Assembly (NCBI GenBank): GCA_016858145.1
Contig: JAEHOE010000094.1
Coordinates: 248,001 to 312,000 of the forward strand
Direction: 5' to 3'
From: Edaphochlamys debaryana
Taxonomy: Eukaryota > Chlorophyta > Chlorophyceae > Chlamydomonadales
DNA length: 64,000 bases
Shown here piece by piece: positions 12,001 to 23,043 of the stretch (its first letter is position 1; the number at the start of each line of letters is the position of its first letter). The translations under genes and the position numbers were made by a program. The notes beneath the pieces are model-generated. The model saw only the letters and a list, made by a program, of their open reading frames with translations. It was not told the origin of the DNA and ran no database searches.

Positions 12001-13888
12001 CTGGTGCTGCAGCTGCAGGGCGGCGGCGTTGCGGGCAGCCACCTGGGGGCGGGGTGTGGGGTGGGGGAGGCGGAGGGGAGGGGTCAAGGAAGAAGGGGAT
12101 GTGGGTCGGAGAATACGTGGGAAGTGTGGGCAGTGAAGGGGCGGAGCAGTACAATATACATGGACACGGAAGGCGCGTCAGGTTGCCGCCGCCGACCCAC
12201 TAGGAGTGAAGGCACGAGGACAGCATACATTGGGCCGACCCATATGCCCGCCGATTCCAATGAGGGCTGAGAATGCCAACCCCACGCAGAAAGTGCAACA
12301 TTACTTGGTCGACCCATATGCCCAGCCTTCGGCCCACGGCTCACCTGCTGCGCCACCTCAGCCGCCGCCGCCAGCACCTGCTCCTGCTGCGCCCGCTGCA
12401 GCGCCGCCGCTGCAGCGGCGGCGGCGGGGCGCGGCGGCGTGGGCGCCGCCGCCGCCGCCTGCTTGGCTTGCTGCGCAGCTGCCTGGCGAGCCTGGGAGGG
12501 CAGGAGCGAGAGGGAGCCGAGCGCTCGCCAGACGCGGGCTTGCCATCGACCGAAGGAGGAGGAGCCAGACCCGGAACGACTTGACGAACCACGCGAGGAC
12601 GGAGAGGAAGGACGAGAAGAGGACGCGGCACCGCCAACACGTGCACGGCCGCGGCCCGGGCTTTCCGTACACGCCGTACGCGACACGCGCTCTTGCTGTT
12701 GCACATGGGATCCGCCCTTGTCGTACACACCGCGCGCCGAGGTACAGCCCCCCGCAAGGGAGCCCGTGCGGTTTGTACGGCAGGGGCCTACCTGGAGCTG
12801 CCGTACGACGCCCAGCTGGTGGATCTGGGCGGCGGTGATGCGGCGGAGGTTCTGGACGCTGGCGGCGTCGGTGGCGGCACGGGCCTGGGGGCGGGCAGAT
12901 GAGGTTGGGAGCAAAGGATGTTAAGAGAAGGGCAAGTGCGGGCTGGCAAGGGAGCGGCAAAACGCATATGTACCACGTCACGTCACCGCAGGCAGAGGTA
13001 GGGCCGACCCACATCGCCAAGTCCTTCAAAGGGCATCAGGCCGCCGACCCACATGCGCACTTAGGTGCAGCCCCATGACCCACCCGCCTGCTTGCCCTGC
13101 CCGAACCCCATCCAGGTCGTTCCCACCGCCACCCCGCCCCCCGTTGCCGCCACGCCCTACCTGCTGGATGTTGCCGTACAGCGCCATCTTGGCGGCGGAG
13201 TGCGCCGTACCGGGCTGCCCGGCGCCGACGTCGCCGGCGGCGGCGGCCGCCAGGTTGACGACGCCGAGGGAGACGCGCTGGTCTGCGGCGGCGCCAGAGC
13301 CAGATTCAGATCCGAATCCCGCCAGGGCCTCAGATGCCAGGCCGCCGCTGGAATCGACCATCATGATATCCACGGAGGCCGACAGCGCGCCGGACTCAGC
13401 GGGGGACACTGCAGGGGGTGAAGTGGGTCGGGGGCAGGATCAGGTCATGAAGAGTGCAGGGGTTGGGTTCAGGTTCGGCCGCACCAGCACTCTTGCCAAG
13501 CGAACCCTGTCAGCGCCAACCCAGCCCTCTCCTCCCTTTTCCTCCTGCCCTCTCCTCCCTTCCCCCACCCCCTACGCTACTCTCCGCCCCGCCCCGACTC
13601 CAGCCCCCACCCCAGGCCCCCCTCCCAGCCCCTGCACCCGGACCCCAACCCCGACCCACTTAGTGCATCGTCCACAGCCGCCGCCAGAAGCGACTTGTCA
13701 CGTGCAGCCCCGGGTGCCAGCGAGCGGTACAGCGCTGTACCGCCGGTCTGGTTGACGGCGCCGGGCCGCGGGCCGTGGAGGGCCGCATGCAGCAGCGCGC
13801 CGGCGCCCCCGGCGGATGCGCCGGGGCCGATCATGGCGCCGGGTGCGGCCGCGGGCGGGTGCGGCGGGTAGTGCGGGTGCGCGTGCAT
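9099..13888 (-). CDS. Ala/Gln-rich protein with C-terminal cyclin-box-like region
   Basis: Twelve exons join without a phase conflict: 13888-13660, 13408-13161, 12884-12792, 12491-12345, 12042-11608, 11396-11110, 10907-10807, 10587-10481, 10314-10135, 9884-9834, 9481-9392 and 9197-9099 (TAA). From the first in-frame ATG at 13888 this gives 688 residues. The frame stays open to 14122, so an upstream exon may carry the real start. The first 480 residues are low-complexity Ala/Gly/Ser/Gln. The last 200 are more conserved in character. The sequence GLRSILFTCAYLATKVVDRM followed by AEAHSVELKCLEGLGYRLG resembles the second half of a cyclin fold (Pho80/U-type: LLTALLVAAKxxDD, then LExxFLxxLxFxL). 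If so, it would partner a CDK-like kinase, but no kinase gene is nearby. The tri-residue ALY/RLY recurs five times, each encoded by a CTGTAC core. The cyclin assignment is tentative; the exon model is good. Confidence 0.6.
9561..9604 (-). repeat. partial copy of exon 9481-9392 in the preceding intron
   Basis: The run from the acceptor CAG through GTGGTGGACCGCATG and CACCAGGACATGCTGCGCCTC is repeated almost exactly in the intron just upstream of the true exon of the cyclin-like gene. It has its own CCCAG acceptor, then diverges into non-coding sequence. A second, shorter copy (10402-10430) of part of exon 10314-10135 lies one intron earlier. Both are probably pseudo-exons left by short local duplications. 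Confidence 0.75.
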
Positions 13889-15429
13889 GGGCGGCGGAGC
13901 GCAGGAAAGCGAGGCCGGAGCCGAGGGCGGAGGAGAAGGAGGAGCCGAGCAAGAGTTGCCCAAGGCTGCGGCTACGGCTGCGGCGCCGGCGGTGGTCCTC
14001 AGCAGCGGTGGAGGGCCGCGAGCTGCGGGCTCAGGCGCTGCGGCGGGGGCGGCCGCGAGCTCCGCGGCGCGGCGCGGGGCCGGTTGCGGGAGGTGCGACC
14101 GGGCTGAAGCTGGGCTTTGCACTTAAGAGATAAAGTGGGAGCTCGGGCGGGGGCTGGGCGCAGAGCACGCCGGCGCTGTTGCGGCGCGAGAAAGGTTGTG
14201 GCGGCGGTAACCTTGTGACGGCGCGGTCGGGGGGTTGATCTCTGCGCGGGCAGGGGAGAAGTTGTGAGGATATGGCGACGAAGGGAGCTCAGCATGCGTC
14301 TCTCGTTGCGCAGCGGTGGCTCCCAGCGCGCTGCGGCTCGGGCGATCAGCGAAGAGTGTAAGCGGGATATCTATCTTAGGCCGCTGTGACTCGCGCCCCG
14401 CGCCGGCCCGACGCCCACTCCAAACCCGCTTGCCCGGCTGCAGCACCGCTCGCGAGCACTGCTGCTCGCTGCGCTACATGCTAGCAACGCGCGACTGCAG
14501 GCTATTGCGGCGACGTGGGGCGAGGCCACAAGGCCGGAGAAGCGAGGCTCACCGCGACGGGGGGGTTCGAGGCGCAAAGCTCAGCAAGCCTGGCAGCGGT
14601 GCAGCGCTAGAGCCCGACAAGCTCGCCCCACAGCTCTAACGCCCGTCTGAGGTCGCGCAAGTCATGCGCACGAGGGGGAGGCCCCGCCGAGGCTCGGAGG
14701 GTGGCCCCGCGCGTCAGCGGCGCCCCTCGAAAGCTCACCGCTGCAGCGCCCCGAGTTGTTGTTGGCTGCTGGCTCTCCTGCTGCTCTAGGCTGCTGGTCT
14801 TCTAAAGCCGGTTGTCTTTCTAGCCTAGCCTACTGAAGTCAACGCGCGCAAGGTTCCTACACCATAACGAGGTGCAGCTGGTCTGCTGGGTTGTGGTTCA
14901 AGCGTTGCGAGGGGGAATGCGCGAGCGGGGGAGTCCTTGTAGCGGGTAAAGGCGCGATCTGGGCTCGAAAGGGCGCCCCACGTGCGAGCATGACCCCCGC
15001 GCTTCAAATCCACCCCCCGAGCCCAAAACCGCGAGCCCAGCGCTTGCTCGCTTGCTCTCAGCACGCTCACCGCCCCGACCCACAAGCCCTGCACGCGCCC
15101 ATGGCGACCCACAGCGGGGAATGAGGGCCGTAGCGGGCGTGATCTGCGCTAGCGACTGCTAGCCAGGGGTGCTGCTAGCGGCACTCTTCCGCTAGCGCCC
15201 GACGAGTCTCGCCGACCGAGCCGACCGAGCCGCGCAGTTGCTGCCTTTGACGCGCCACGCAGACGCAGGCGCTCCGGTCCTTGTGTCGCAGGCCGCCTCG
15301 CGGACAGCTGGGGGCTGCAGAGCGCCGAAGACGGCCGGCTGTAGCCGCTGCCGGCGGGGCCCGGGACCCACACGCTTCGACCCTCCTTGAACCCCGCCGT
15401 GGTGGCCGTGGCTATCTGGGCCGCCTGGG

Positions 15430-15473
15430 AGCAGCAGCAGCAGCAGCAGCCGCAGCAGCAGCAGCAGCAGCAC
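15430..15473 (+). repeat. CAG trinucleotide tract
   Basis: A nearly pure CAG run of about 14 units is interrupted once by CCG. It lies in the divergent spacer. On the plus strand it could read as Gln and on the minus strand as Cys or Leu, but no gene model supports translation. Confidence 0.85.
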
Positions 15474-15684
15474 GGCCGTCCGGCGGACGCTAGCGGCCCT
15501 CGCACATGCCTTGGAACTGCTGAGGCAGCATGGGGGGAGAGAGCAGCGGCAGGCTGTAGCCGCTCCGCTCCGGTGGTCTCCGCCTCGACCTCCTTTCCCT
15601 GCCCGCCGCCGCTTCACTCTCCTCTTCCCCCCACAAGGCTGCTCCGCTCTCCGCGCTCCCACGCGCCCTTCATCTGCGTCGCCC

Positions 15685-15726
15685 AGCAGCCAGGACCAAG
15701 CAGCCAGGTCCAAGCAGCCAGGTCCA
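15685..15726 (+). repeat. 14-base tandem repeat, three copies
   Basis: The unit AGCAGCCAGGNCCA occurs three times head to tail (bases 15685-15698, 15699-15712, 15713-15726) with a single A/T difference in the first copy. It lies in the spacer between the cyclin-like gene and the MYND gene. No function is evident. Confidence 0.85.
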
Positions 15727-17120
15727 CGCTGCCTCAACCCAGCTGCTGCGCGGGATTGCGGGTTGCGCAGCGGCGGACGATGTGGGTCGGGGCGCGGCAT
15801 TGCCTGCCTGGGGCTGGGAGGCTTTACGCAGCGTTCCCCTGGGCCCCCGTCAGAAACGAGACCCTTCTGGACTACCATAGACACGCTGCCAGCACTTCCA
15901 CGCCGCCAACATTGGCATCGCGAATGCATCCGCCCAAAACAGACGGCGCCCTGCATCATTTGACTCTCATACCCGGAAGTTCACCTAGCCGACGGGCTAC
16001 TGCTTTGGGGTGGCAGGTGTTGACGGCGGGGTGGGTGAAGTATAGCGTGTGTACCGCACCCAGTCAGCCGCCGGGAGTTATGAGGGGTGGTGAGGGAGGC
16101 CACTACGGAGGCTTTCGTTGGGGCAGAGTACGGCCCGCATAGGGATAGAGCAGTCGGACGGCCAGTCGGGAGCAGCATGTCCCAGCACAAGCCGCCGACA
16201 CAAGCCCGCCGACCTCGCCGTCCCCGCCCTGCCCCTCCTGACTCGCAGCCTAGCCTCACGGCCTGTAATTGTCGACATATCGGTCACTTACGCCGTGCCG
16301 GGATGCCGACTTCGCGACAGATGGTGACAGGCCGGTGGAAAGCCCGGGCGGGGAGGGTCGCGGGCCACCATGCTCCGCGATAAACTGCCGACGCGCGCTC
16401 CGATTGCGAGGCTAACATTTGTGTGAGACACCGACCCAAGGCCAGGAGGCAGAAGATGCCTGACTTGGGCCACGGGCCACTAGCAGCCCTCCGTTTCTCA
16501 CGTACTGCATCGCACTGAGTGGAGGCGTGGTCGCTTAAATGTGCACCTTGGTTTGAGAAGCTCAGTCGAACTCGTTCGGCGAGATGCGGGTCTCGTCGTT
16601 GCGCAGCTCTGACGATAAGTTTCTTGTAACTAGCATGTCTAGATGTACACCTGAGGGCTTGAATATCGCGTGTCCTCGCCAGCCCACACGCATCCGGTGT
16701 TCCGGCATCCACGGCAGCGTGTGCAGCAAGCAGTCCTTCACGCCCCCGCACCACCCGCCTTGCCCTGCCCGCCACGCCCCGCACCATGAGGCATCAGGCT
16801 CCTCCCTATGCGCCATAACCATCACCACCGTCATCACTCCCGCCGGGCCGTCGTTCCGTGCTAAGCGCAGCCCTTCACCAGCCTCGGCCCCGGCAAAGAG
16901 GCGGCAAATGGTTGGTGGCAGTTGCCTAGACCTGAAGAACAGAGCGGGGCTGCATCCGGACAGGGTGAATGGGGTGAAGGCACTCCCAAAGTGAGGACCG
17001 GAAGGGATGGGGGCCTCGGCCCGTCGGCCGAGAGGGGGCATGGGGGCTGCCGGCCTCGTGTTGTGATAACCGTGGACCAAGTCCTCTACAGTTTCCAATC
17101 GGAAATCAACGCTACCAGCC

Positions 17121-20100
17121 ATGGCTGGGCCCCTCGACCCTGATCTCGAGAACGCATAGATGCTTTCGTTGCGCATGCCGAGCTGCTACCCCCAGAGCTG
17201 CCATTGAATGGCGACGAGGTGAACCAGCTTATAGAGGCTTTACAAGCGCTTTCAGGATGGCTGGCTATGCTGGAGTCGCGTCCGGAGGCACGCGCAATTG
17301 GCGAGGCCCTCGCGGTGCGCCCAGCTTTCCAACACTCTCTAATTCGCACAATTGCGGTGGCGTCGCGCTGGGAGCTTCGGGGCAACTCGCCGCGCAGCGT
17401 CGAGCTCTTGACGGCATGTCTGCTGCTGGTCAAACTGTTGCTGTCGCTCGGTGCTGGCGCACCGCCCGCTGGCCGCCCGCCCGCCGTCGTTCTGGACTTC
17501 GGATGCCGGCTGCTGCGCGCGGAGACGCTGCAAGCCCTGGCCTTGCGGATGGCGGAGGTGCGGCAGGCCCTCGAGGGCGGAGGCAACGCCCAGCCCCAGA
17601 CCCAGGCCCAGCCCAGAGACCAAGAAGACGGCATGGGCTTCTCTGTGTACGTCCAGCTCACTCAGGCGACGGCGATGCCGCTGGGCGCCTGTGTCGAGCT
17701 GGCGCGCACGCCGGCGTCGGAGCCCAAGCAAGAGCCCAGGGAGCGCTTCCGGGGCGTGGCTCATGGGTTGTTGCGGCAGCTGATGGCGCAGGCCCGCTAC
17801 AGCACAGACCTGACGGCCGCGCTGCAGTCGAGCGAGTTGCATCGCGGAGCACGTGGCGGCGACGGCGCTGGCGCTGGTGCGGAACATGAACAGGTGTCGG
17901 GGCCTGTCGGCCTCGCACGGGAGTACGGAGATCCCAAGCGAGCTCCCAAGCAGAGACGATGCCTCTGAGGCCTCCGACCGGGCAGAAGCCGATTCAAAGT
18001 CGGTGGACGTTCTCCTGTGGGCGGTCTCAGGGTCATTGTACGCCCTGCTACGGCTGGTGGTGGATCCCCCCGCCAGGTCCCTCACAAGCCCCTCGCCGGA
18101 CCAGCAGCCCCGACCGCGGCCCCTCTGGACCCTTGGCCGCGCCGCCGCCCTGGGCCCGTGTGCGTCGTACTTCACGCTGGCGTACGGCATGTCGGTGCTG
18201 TCGTACGTGGACGGCGCCGGCACGCGGGGGCTGCCGGAGGACGTGGCGGCGGCGCTGGGCGAGGCAATCCGCCTGGAGGCACGCGCTCGGCTTCACGATC
18301 TCCAGGGCAGGGGCTTGGGCGCGGGCAGGGGCACGGAGGAGCAGGGCGCTTCTAGACAGCCACTAGACAGCGTGGTGGTGGCTCCGGTGCGCACCGCCCT
18401 GTGCGCCCTGTTCGCGGCCGCTGTGGCCGCAGCGGCCGCTTCGCGGCCGGGACGGAGGCGGCGTGCCCCGCCGCAACCACCTCTGCCGCCGCAGCCACCG
18501 CCGCCACCGCCGCCACTACCGCAGCCGCCACCGCCGCCACCGCCACCTCTCCCGCTGCCACGCCCCCCCGGCGGCTGCAGCTGGGTTGGCAGACGGCGCT
18601 GGGGCTGGCGATGCGGGCGGCACGGACGGGGCTGCGGGCCGCGGCGGCGGCGGCGGGCAGGACGCCGGAGCAGGAGGCGGCTGACCTCGTGGCCGCTCTG
18701 GAGGGCAGGGGCGCGTTCCTAGCTCTGGTGTCCGAGGCCAGCGGGGCAACGGTGGCCGTGGAGGCTCTTGCGAAGGCCGCACAGCTCCAGGACTTACGCG
18801 TCCGGTGCCGAGGAGGCGAGGACGACGGTGGCGGCCCCTCCAGCAGCGCGGGGCCGTGTGGCAGCGGTGGAACCGGCCAGGGCGCCGAGTGGTGGCGGCT
18901 GTTGGCCGCGGTGGCACCACACATCAGCCTCGCGCGCGACAAGGTGGCGTCGCCGGCCAGTTTGTTCGGGTTGTGCCTGGGAGCGCACCTTCCAATGGTG
19001 CCCCTGCCCCCAGATGCGTGTGCACCTGCCGATGGTGCCCCTGGGCCGCTGGTGCGGCACGACTGCGCTGTGCCGTACGACACGTGTCATGTACGGCGCA
19101 CTTGGCCCACGTGGTGGTGGGGTGCATCATCCCCGTACTTGATCACTCCCTACACTCTCGCTCGCCCCGCGCTGCTCTGCCCACTGCCGTACCCCACAGC
19201 ACCCCTGCCACCTGCCACGCCGCCGGCGGTCGCATCGGCGCTTGCCGGCGGCGTGCTGCCCTGCCTGGAGCGACTCATCCGCGGGGCCGCTGCGCCGGCG
19301 GCCGCCGCCGTGGGCCCCGCCGAGGCCGCGAAGGGCACTCCGCCGCTGCTGGCGCTGCGTTCGCTGGTTGCCCCGTGTCAAGATGGTGCCGGCACAATGG
19401 GCTGGTACTGGGGCTGGTTCGCACCCCTGATGGCGTACGGCAATCCACACGAGGCCAGAGCGCTGATCGCAACGATAGGCAAGGCCCTGGTTCCGGGCGG
19501 CGACGGCCGCATCCAGAACCGGGCCCTCAACGACTTGCTAGGAGAGATGTGCGACAGCCTGCTCCTGCTCGGCCGCGCATGGCTGGACTGCACGGCCGCG
19601 AGGCTCCTCGAGCGCGGGGGGGCCCCGCTGACCCCCCCCGAGCGCCAGCTAGCGGGGCTGCTGGGCGCAGCGGCGGCGGCGTGGCTGCCGCACGTGATGC
19701 GGGCGCTGCGGGCAACCTCCCTGAACGGCGAGATGGCGCCGGGGCACGTGTTCGTCGCGCTCCGCTGGCTGCCGCTCCTGTCCTGCCATGGCCTCCAACC
19801 GAAGGCCCACGCAGCCGCGCCGGCGGCAGCCCGGGGCCCGGCCGCGCCGGCGGCTGAGGCGGAGGCGAGCAGCAGGAGCGGAGTGTGCTGGGCAGGGTTT
19901 GGCGAGGCGCTCTTTCAGCCGACGGAGGTTCTGGTCATTGCGTTCAGCGCTTGGGCCAACCCCGCGGTCAACAAGGACAGCCGCAGGGTCATGGCGCCGT
20001 GGCTGGCCGAGGCGGCCTGCGCCTTCGCCGCCCTGCGCCCCCAGGGGGCGGCGGCCGGCGTGGGCAACGAGCTGAGGGCGGACCAGCTCCGGGCCCTGGC

Positions 20101-20596
20101 GGCCGAGCTAGGCACGGCCGGAGGGCACGCGGAAGTGGCCGATGCGGCGGAGGCGCTGGCGGCACAGCTGGTTTGGTGGGAGCGAGGCAGCGGGGCGCGG
20201 GGCAGCGGCGGCAGGGGCAGCAAGCGGGCGGGGGCCTCGGCACCGCCCAAAAGTCTGGCGGTTCGCTACGGCGCCTGCATCCCGCGGTTGCAGTCAGCTG
20301 CGGCGCTGCTCCCTGCCTCGCCCGCCGCCGCGCGCAAGCTTCTGGGCGGCTGCTCCAACCCCGCCTGCGCCAACCTGGAGGGCGACAGCGACGCGGCCCT
20401 GCCGCTGCGGGCGTGCGCGGGCTGCGGCGGCGCTGCGACGTACTGCAGCCGCGAGTGCCAGACGGCGCACTGGCGGTCGGGCCACCGGGAGGCGTGCCGC
20501 AGCAGCGCGGCGCTGGGGGCGGCGGGCGAGGCGGAGGCGGTGTTGGCCGCGGCCCTGGGGCCTAAAGTGGGGGCTACGGCGGGCCAGGTCGACTAA
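17121..20596 (+). pseudogene. MYND zinc-finger protein gene with three frame breaks (probable pseudogene)
   Basis: The model starts at the ATG at 17121 (MAGPLDPDLENA) and ends with TAA at 20596. The coding sense moves between frames three times with no plausible intron. Near 17155, LENA runs into a TAG while IDAFVAHAELLPPE continues one base off. Near 17840, AALQSSELH shifts to AEHVAATALALVRN. Near 18430-18460, [12 protein letters not shown] shifts to the frame that carries LGWQTALGLAMRAA and the rest. Between about 19030 and 19200 the frame is open but looks intronic (GCCGTAC motif, pyrimidine run, ACAG at 19200). The C-terminus has a MYND finger: CSNPAC, then ACAGCG, then TYCSREC, QTAHW and GHREAC, with the usual Cys/His spacing. 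MYND fingers bind proline-rich partners, and Chlamydomonas relatives have many such proteins of unknown role. It could be a decayed copy, or a real gene with assembly indels. Adjacent intact genes favour decay. Confidence 0.7.
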
Positions 20597-21877
20597 TGCA
20601 ACGTCGCGGTGAACGGTCTGGCTTAGCGGTAGTTGTGCTTGAGTCTGCGTGGGTTTGAGCTGACTCACAGCAGCTGCGGAAGTGCTTTGCGCGCGTAGCC
20701 TGCAGGGAGGCTCTGCGGTGGAGCCTGTAGGACAGAAGGCCTGCCACGGTACAGCTTGACTTGTTGGTGACATTAGGCCAGGCACAGCACAGTACACTGT
20801 ACAGGATGACTGCTAGCTGGCACATTCTTCTCCCGTTGATCTGCTTGTGTGCATTCATCGTTGAACGGTTGACGTGCCGGTGTACCGGTAGGCTAGTGTG
20901 TGACCGATTGAGGCATGCGCAAGGCCGGGAACTGGTTGCGAGGGGCAGACTGCTGGGCTTTCGGTTTTCTCTGCACATGACACTAGAACCCGTCTGGCCT
21001 CAGGTGCTTCTAGTGCGTATACTGTTGACGAAGTGAACTGCGCGCGAGTGGGCCCCTTTCTGAGCGCGGTGTACGGTACCGGTATACAGCTGGTGGGAAG
21101 GGGCGTTGCGTAGGCGACACGCAGATTTGCAGCGTGCCGGAGACCCGGAGACCCTGTTTCATGCCCATGTACCGAACAAAGCCTCGGACCCGTGCTGACC
21201 CCGTTCGGACAGCTGGGCCAAGCCGGGGGAGGTATGGTTGCGGCAAGGGCTGCCTGGCGGAAGAGCTCCCGGGGTAAGTTCCTGGAGCGCTAAGGAGCCC
21301 GGGGTTTGCGTGCCAGCAGGGGCTGCAGCCAGGCCTGGTGCAGCACTGCAGGGGGCCTCGTGCATGCTTCTTGAGCCTAGGAAGGCCGAGGAGAGCTGCA
21401 GGTCAGCCCTCAGACCCCTTATCCCGAAACCGGGCACATGTGCACATGTACCGAAAGCCGCGGAAGGCACGGCCCCCCGGAGGAGGTGCTTTCGGGCACA
21501 GTCAAGTGCGAAGCCCACTGGGCTTTAGAGGAGTTGGCAACTTCTCCAGGACGATCGCCGCACTGCGGCTTTCGGACACAGGCTGTGTGCCAAGAGGCTC
21601 CAAGACCCAGGGAGATGCAGCACTGGCCCCCGGTGGCACGCCCGCATATGCCAGCACCTGCCGGCCCCCGGTGGCCGCGGGCTTCTGCGCCCTTGATGTT
21701 GGCTGCCACACTGTGCCAGGAAGGGAAGGGAAGGCGCGCTGTGGTCATGTGGTGTGGCCCCTTGCGCGCGCTTGACAGCGGGTGCCCCACTGTGCCAGAA
21801 AGGGCGCGGCGTTGTGATGTGCTACTCCATACTCCGCCCCGCACATCTGCGGGGCCACGCCCTCGCCATGCATGGCC

Positions 21878-21929
21878 GCCCCCCCCCCCCCTCCCACCCA
21901 GCCACCCCCCCCCCCCTCCCACCCAGCCA
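21878..21929 (+). repeat. poly-C tandem repeat, two copies
   Basis: Two head-to-tail units of about 25 bases, each a run of 10-14 C followed by TCCCACCCAGCCA. The long C-runs on this strand are G-runs on the other and could form G-quadruplex structures. Confidence 0.75.
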
Positions 21930-22562
21930 CTCCGCACGCCTCCCACCCTTCCCCAACCCCAAGCCCCACGGGCAGCGGTCCCACAGCTAACCGTTCGAGT
22001 GGGCCGTGCTCGCACACCCGCCGCCCTCGTCACTTGCATTGCACTCATAAACCCGCCGCCCTCAGGCAGGCTGCCCAGGCTTCGACACGCCACCCCCCGC
22101 CCCTACCGGTACATGTCATCCCCTGCGATGCCCCGCTGTGTGAGCACCCGCACAAGAGCCCGGGCGGGGCCATCCGGGCGTGTGGCGAGAGGTTGGAGGC
22201 ATGGTTGGGGCTACTTCCGAACGGAATCGAAGGTACCGCAATCAAGCTTGGCCATCAGAGGTAGGTGACACGTTAGGTACCAGAGCCAGCGCGCAGCCCT
22301 CACTAGCCACCAGGCACAAACTGCATGCGCTTGAGCGAGCGTCCATGCACGTGCACGCCCCCCCCCCGCCCGCCCTCTGATTGCACAGGTTCCTACCCTA
22401 TCTGCACGCCAAGCATGGCAAGCCCAGCACACGGCAGGCCCCCGCCCTCCGCCCGCCGTATCCGCCCTTGCTGCCTGTGCGCGCCCTTCCTGCGCGCCCC
22501 GATCCCTGAAAGCCGCCGTCCTGCTCCCCTTGTGCACGCACTGAGAAAGCCGCCTAGCTAGC

Positions 22563-22973
22563 CCCTCAGGCAGCTGATGCATCGCAGCGCCACTGACTCC
22601 CCCGTCCGGATTGGCCGCGGTAGAGTCCTGACTTTGTCCGGACTGGCCCGACATCCGTCCCTTGGGGCGCCTCGGCGGAGTGCACAGCGCGCCAGCTGGT
22701 GGCCCGAGGGGGCCGCTGGTCCGTCCGGACTGGCCCCCTGGCAAGGCCCTATCGCCATAGGAAGCTGATGCCCCTGATCACCTCTGGTCTCCCGAGTCCG
22801 GACTGGCTGCCCGGCCACCGTCCGGAATGGGTCCGGACTGGCAACCGCCCGGCCACCGTCCGGAATGGGTCCGGACTGGCCACCTGGCACCACCCGAGCG
22901 CCGCGGTAAACTGCTGGCTCGCCGCCTGGCACCGGTCTAGCGCCGCAGGAAGCTGATGTACCTCAGTGCCAGG
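22563..22973 (-). repeat. three displaced copies of the ABC transporter C-terminal codons
   Basis: Downstream of the ABC stop codon, the minus strand carries further copies of its last codons with their own stops. At about 22938-22973 the copy reads [12 protein letters not shown] and a TAG, identical to the real end apart from the first residue. At about 22747-22780 it reads VIRGISFLWR and a stop. At about 22563-22593 it reads VALRCISCLRG and a stop. Identity falls with distance from the gene. They are probably tandem duplications of the 3' end, too short to be separate genes. Confidence 0.75.
22811..22884 (+). repeat. 38-base tandem repeat, about two copies
   Basis: The phrase CCGGCCACCGTCCGGAATGG plus the following GTCCGGACTGGC is repeated with a 38-base period. 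TCCGGA palindromes recur through 22610-22880, so this is part of a wider repeat-built region behind the ABC gene. Confidence 0.8.
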
Positions 22974-23043
22974 TCGGGATTCGATCCATCCAGGATCCAG
23001 CCCGCCGGAAGTCACAGGCAGCTGGTCACACGAGTGCAGCGCC

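Larger units (their letters stand above)
13889..17120. other. divergent intergenic and upstream region
   Basis: About 3.2 kb between the start of the minus-strand cyclin-like gene and the plus-strand MYND gene, so it should hold both promoters. The first 230 bases continue the open frame of the cyclin-like gene and may be coding or 5' untranslated. The rest holds a CAG/CTG trinucleotide tract and a 14-base triplet repeat, both listed separately. A frame over the CAG tract would encode polyglutamine but has no ATG or splice support. No TATA-like element was identified with confidence. Confidence 0.45.
20597..23043. other. convergent intergenic spacer rich in local repeats
   Basis: About 2.4 kb between the MYND gene (plus) and the ABC transporter (minus). 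From 20597 to about 21850 I see no gene. From 21878 onward it is repetitive: poly-C tandem units, a 38-base tandem, and three displaced copies of the end of the ABC coding sequence, each listed separately. Frames up to 276 residues (21438-22268) are not supported by motif or splicing. Confidence 0.5.

Noticed and set aside
15387..16142. Plus-strand polyglutamine open frame
   Set aside because: It has no ATG at its start, and the Gln run is just the CAG tract; nothing downstream resembles a conserved protein.
19030..19200. Continuous open frame in the first MYND gene taken as coding
   Set aside because: It contains the GCCGTAC-type motif, a pyrimidine run and an ACAG acceptor and lacks family-like residues, so it is more likely a read-through intron; exact donor unresolved.
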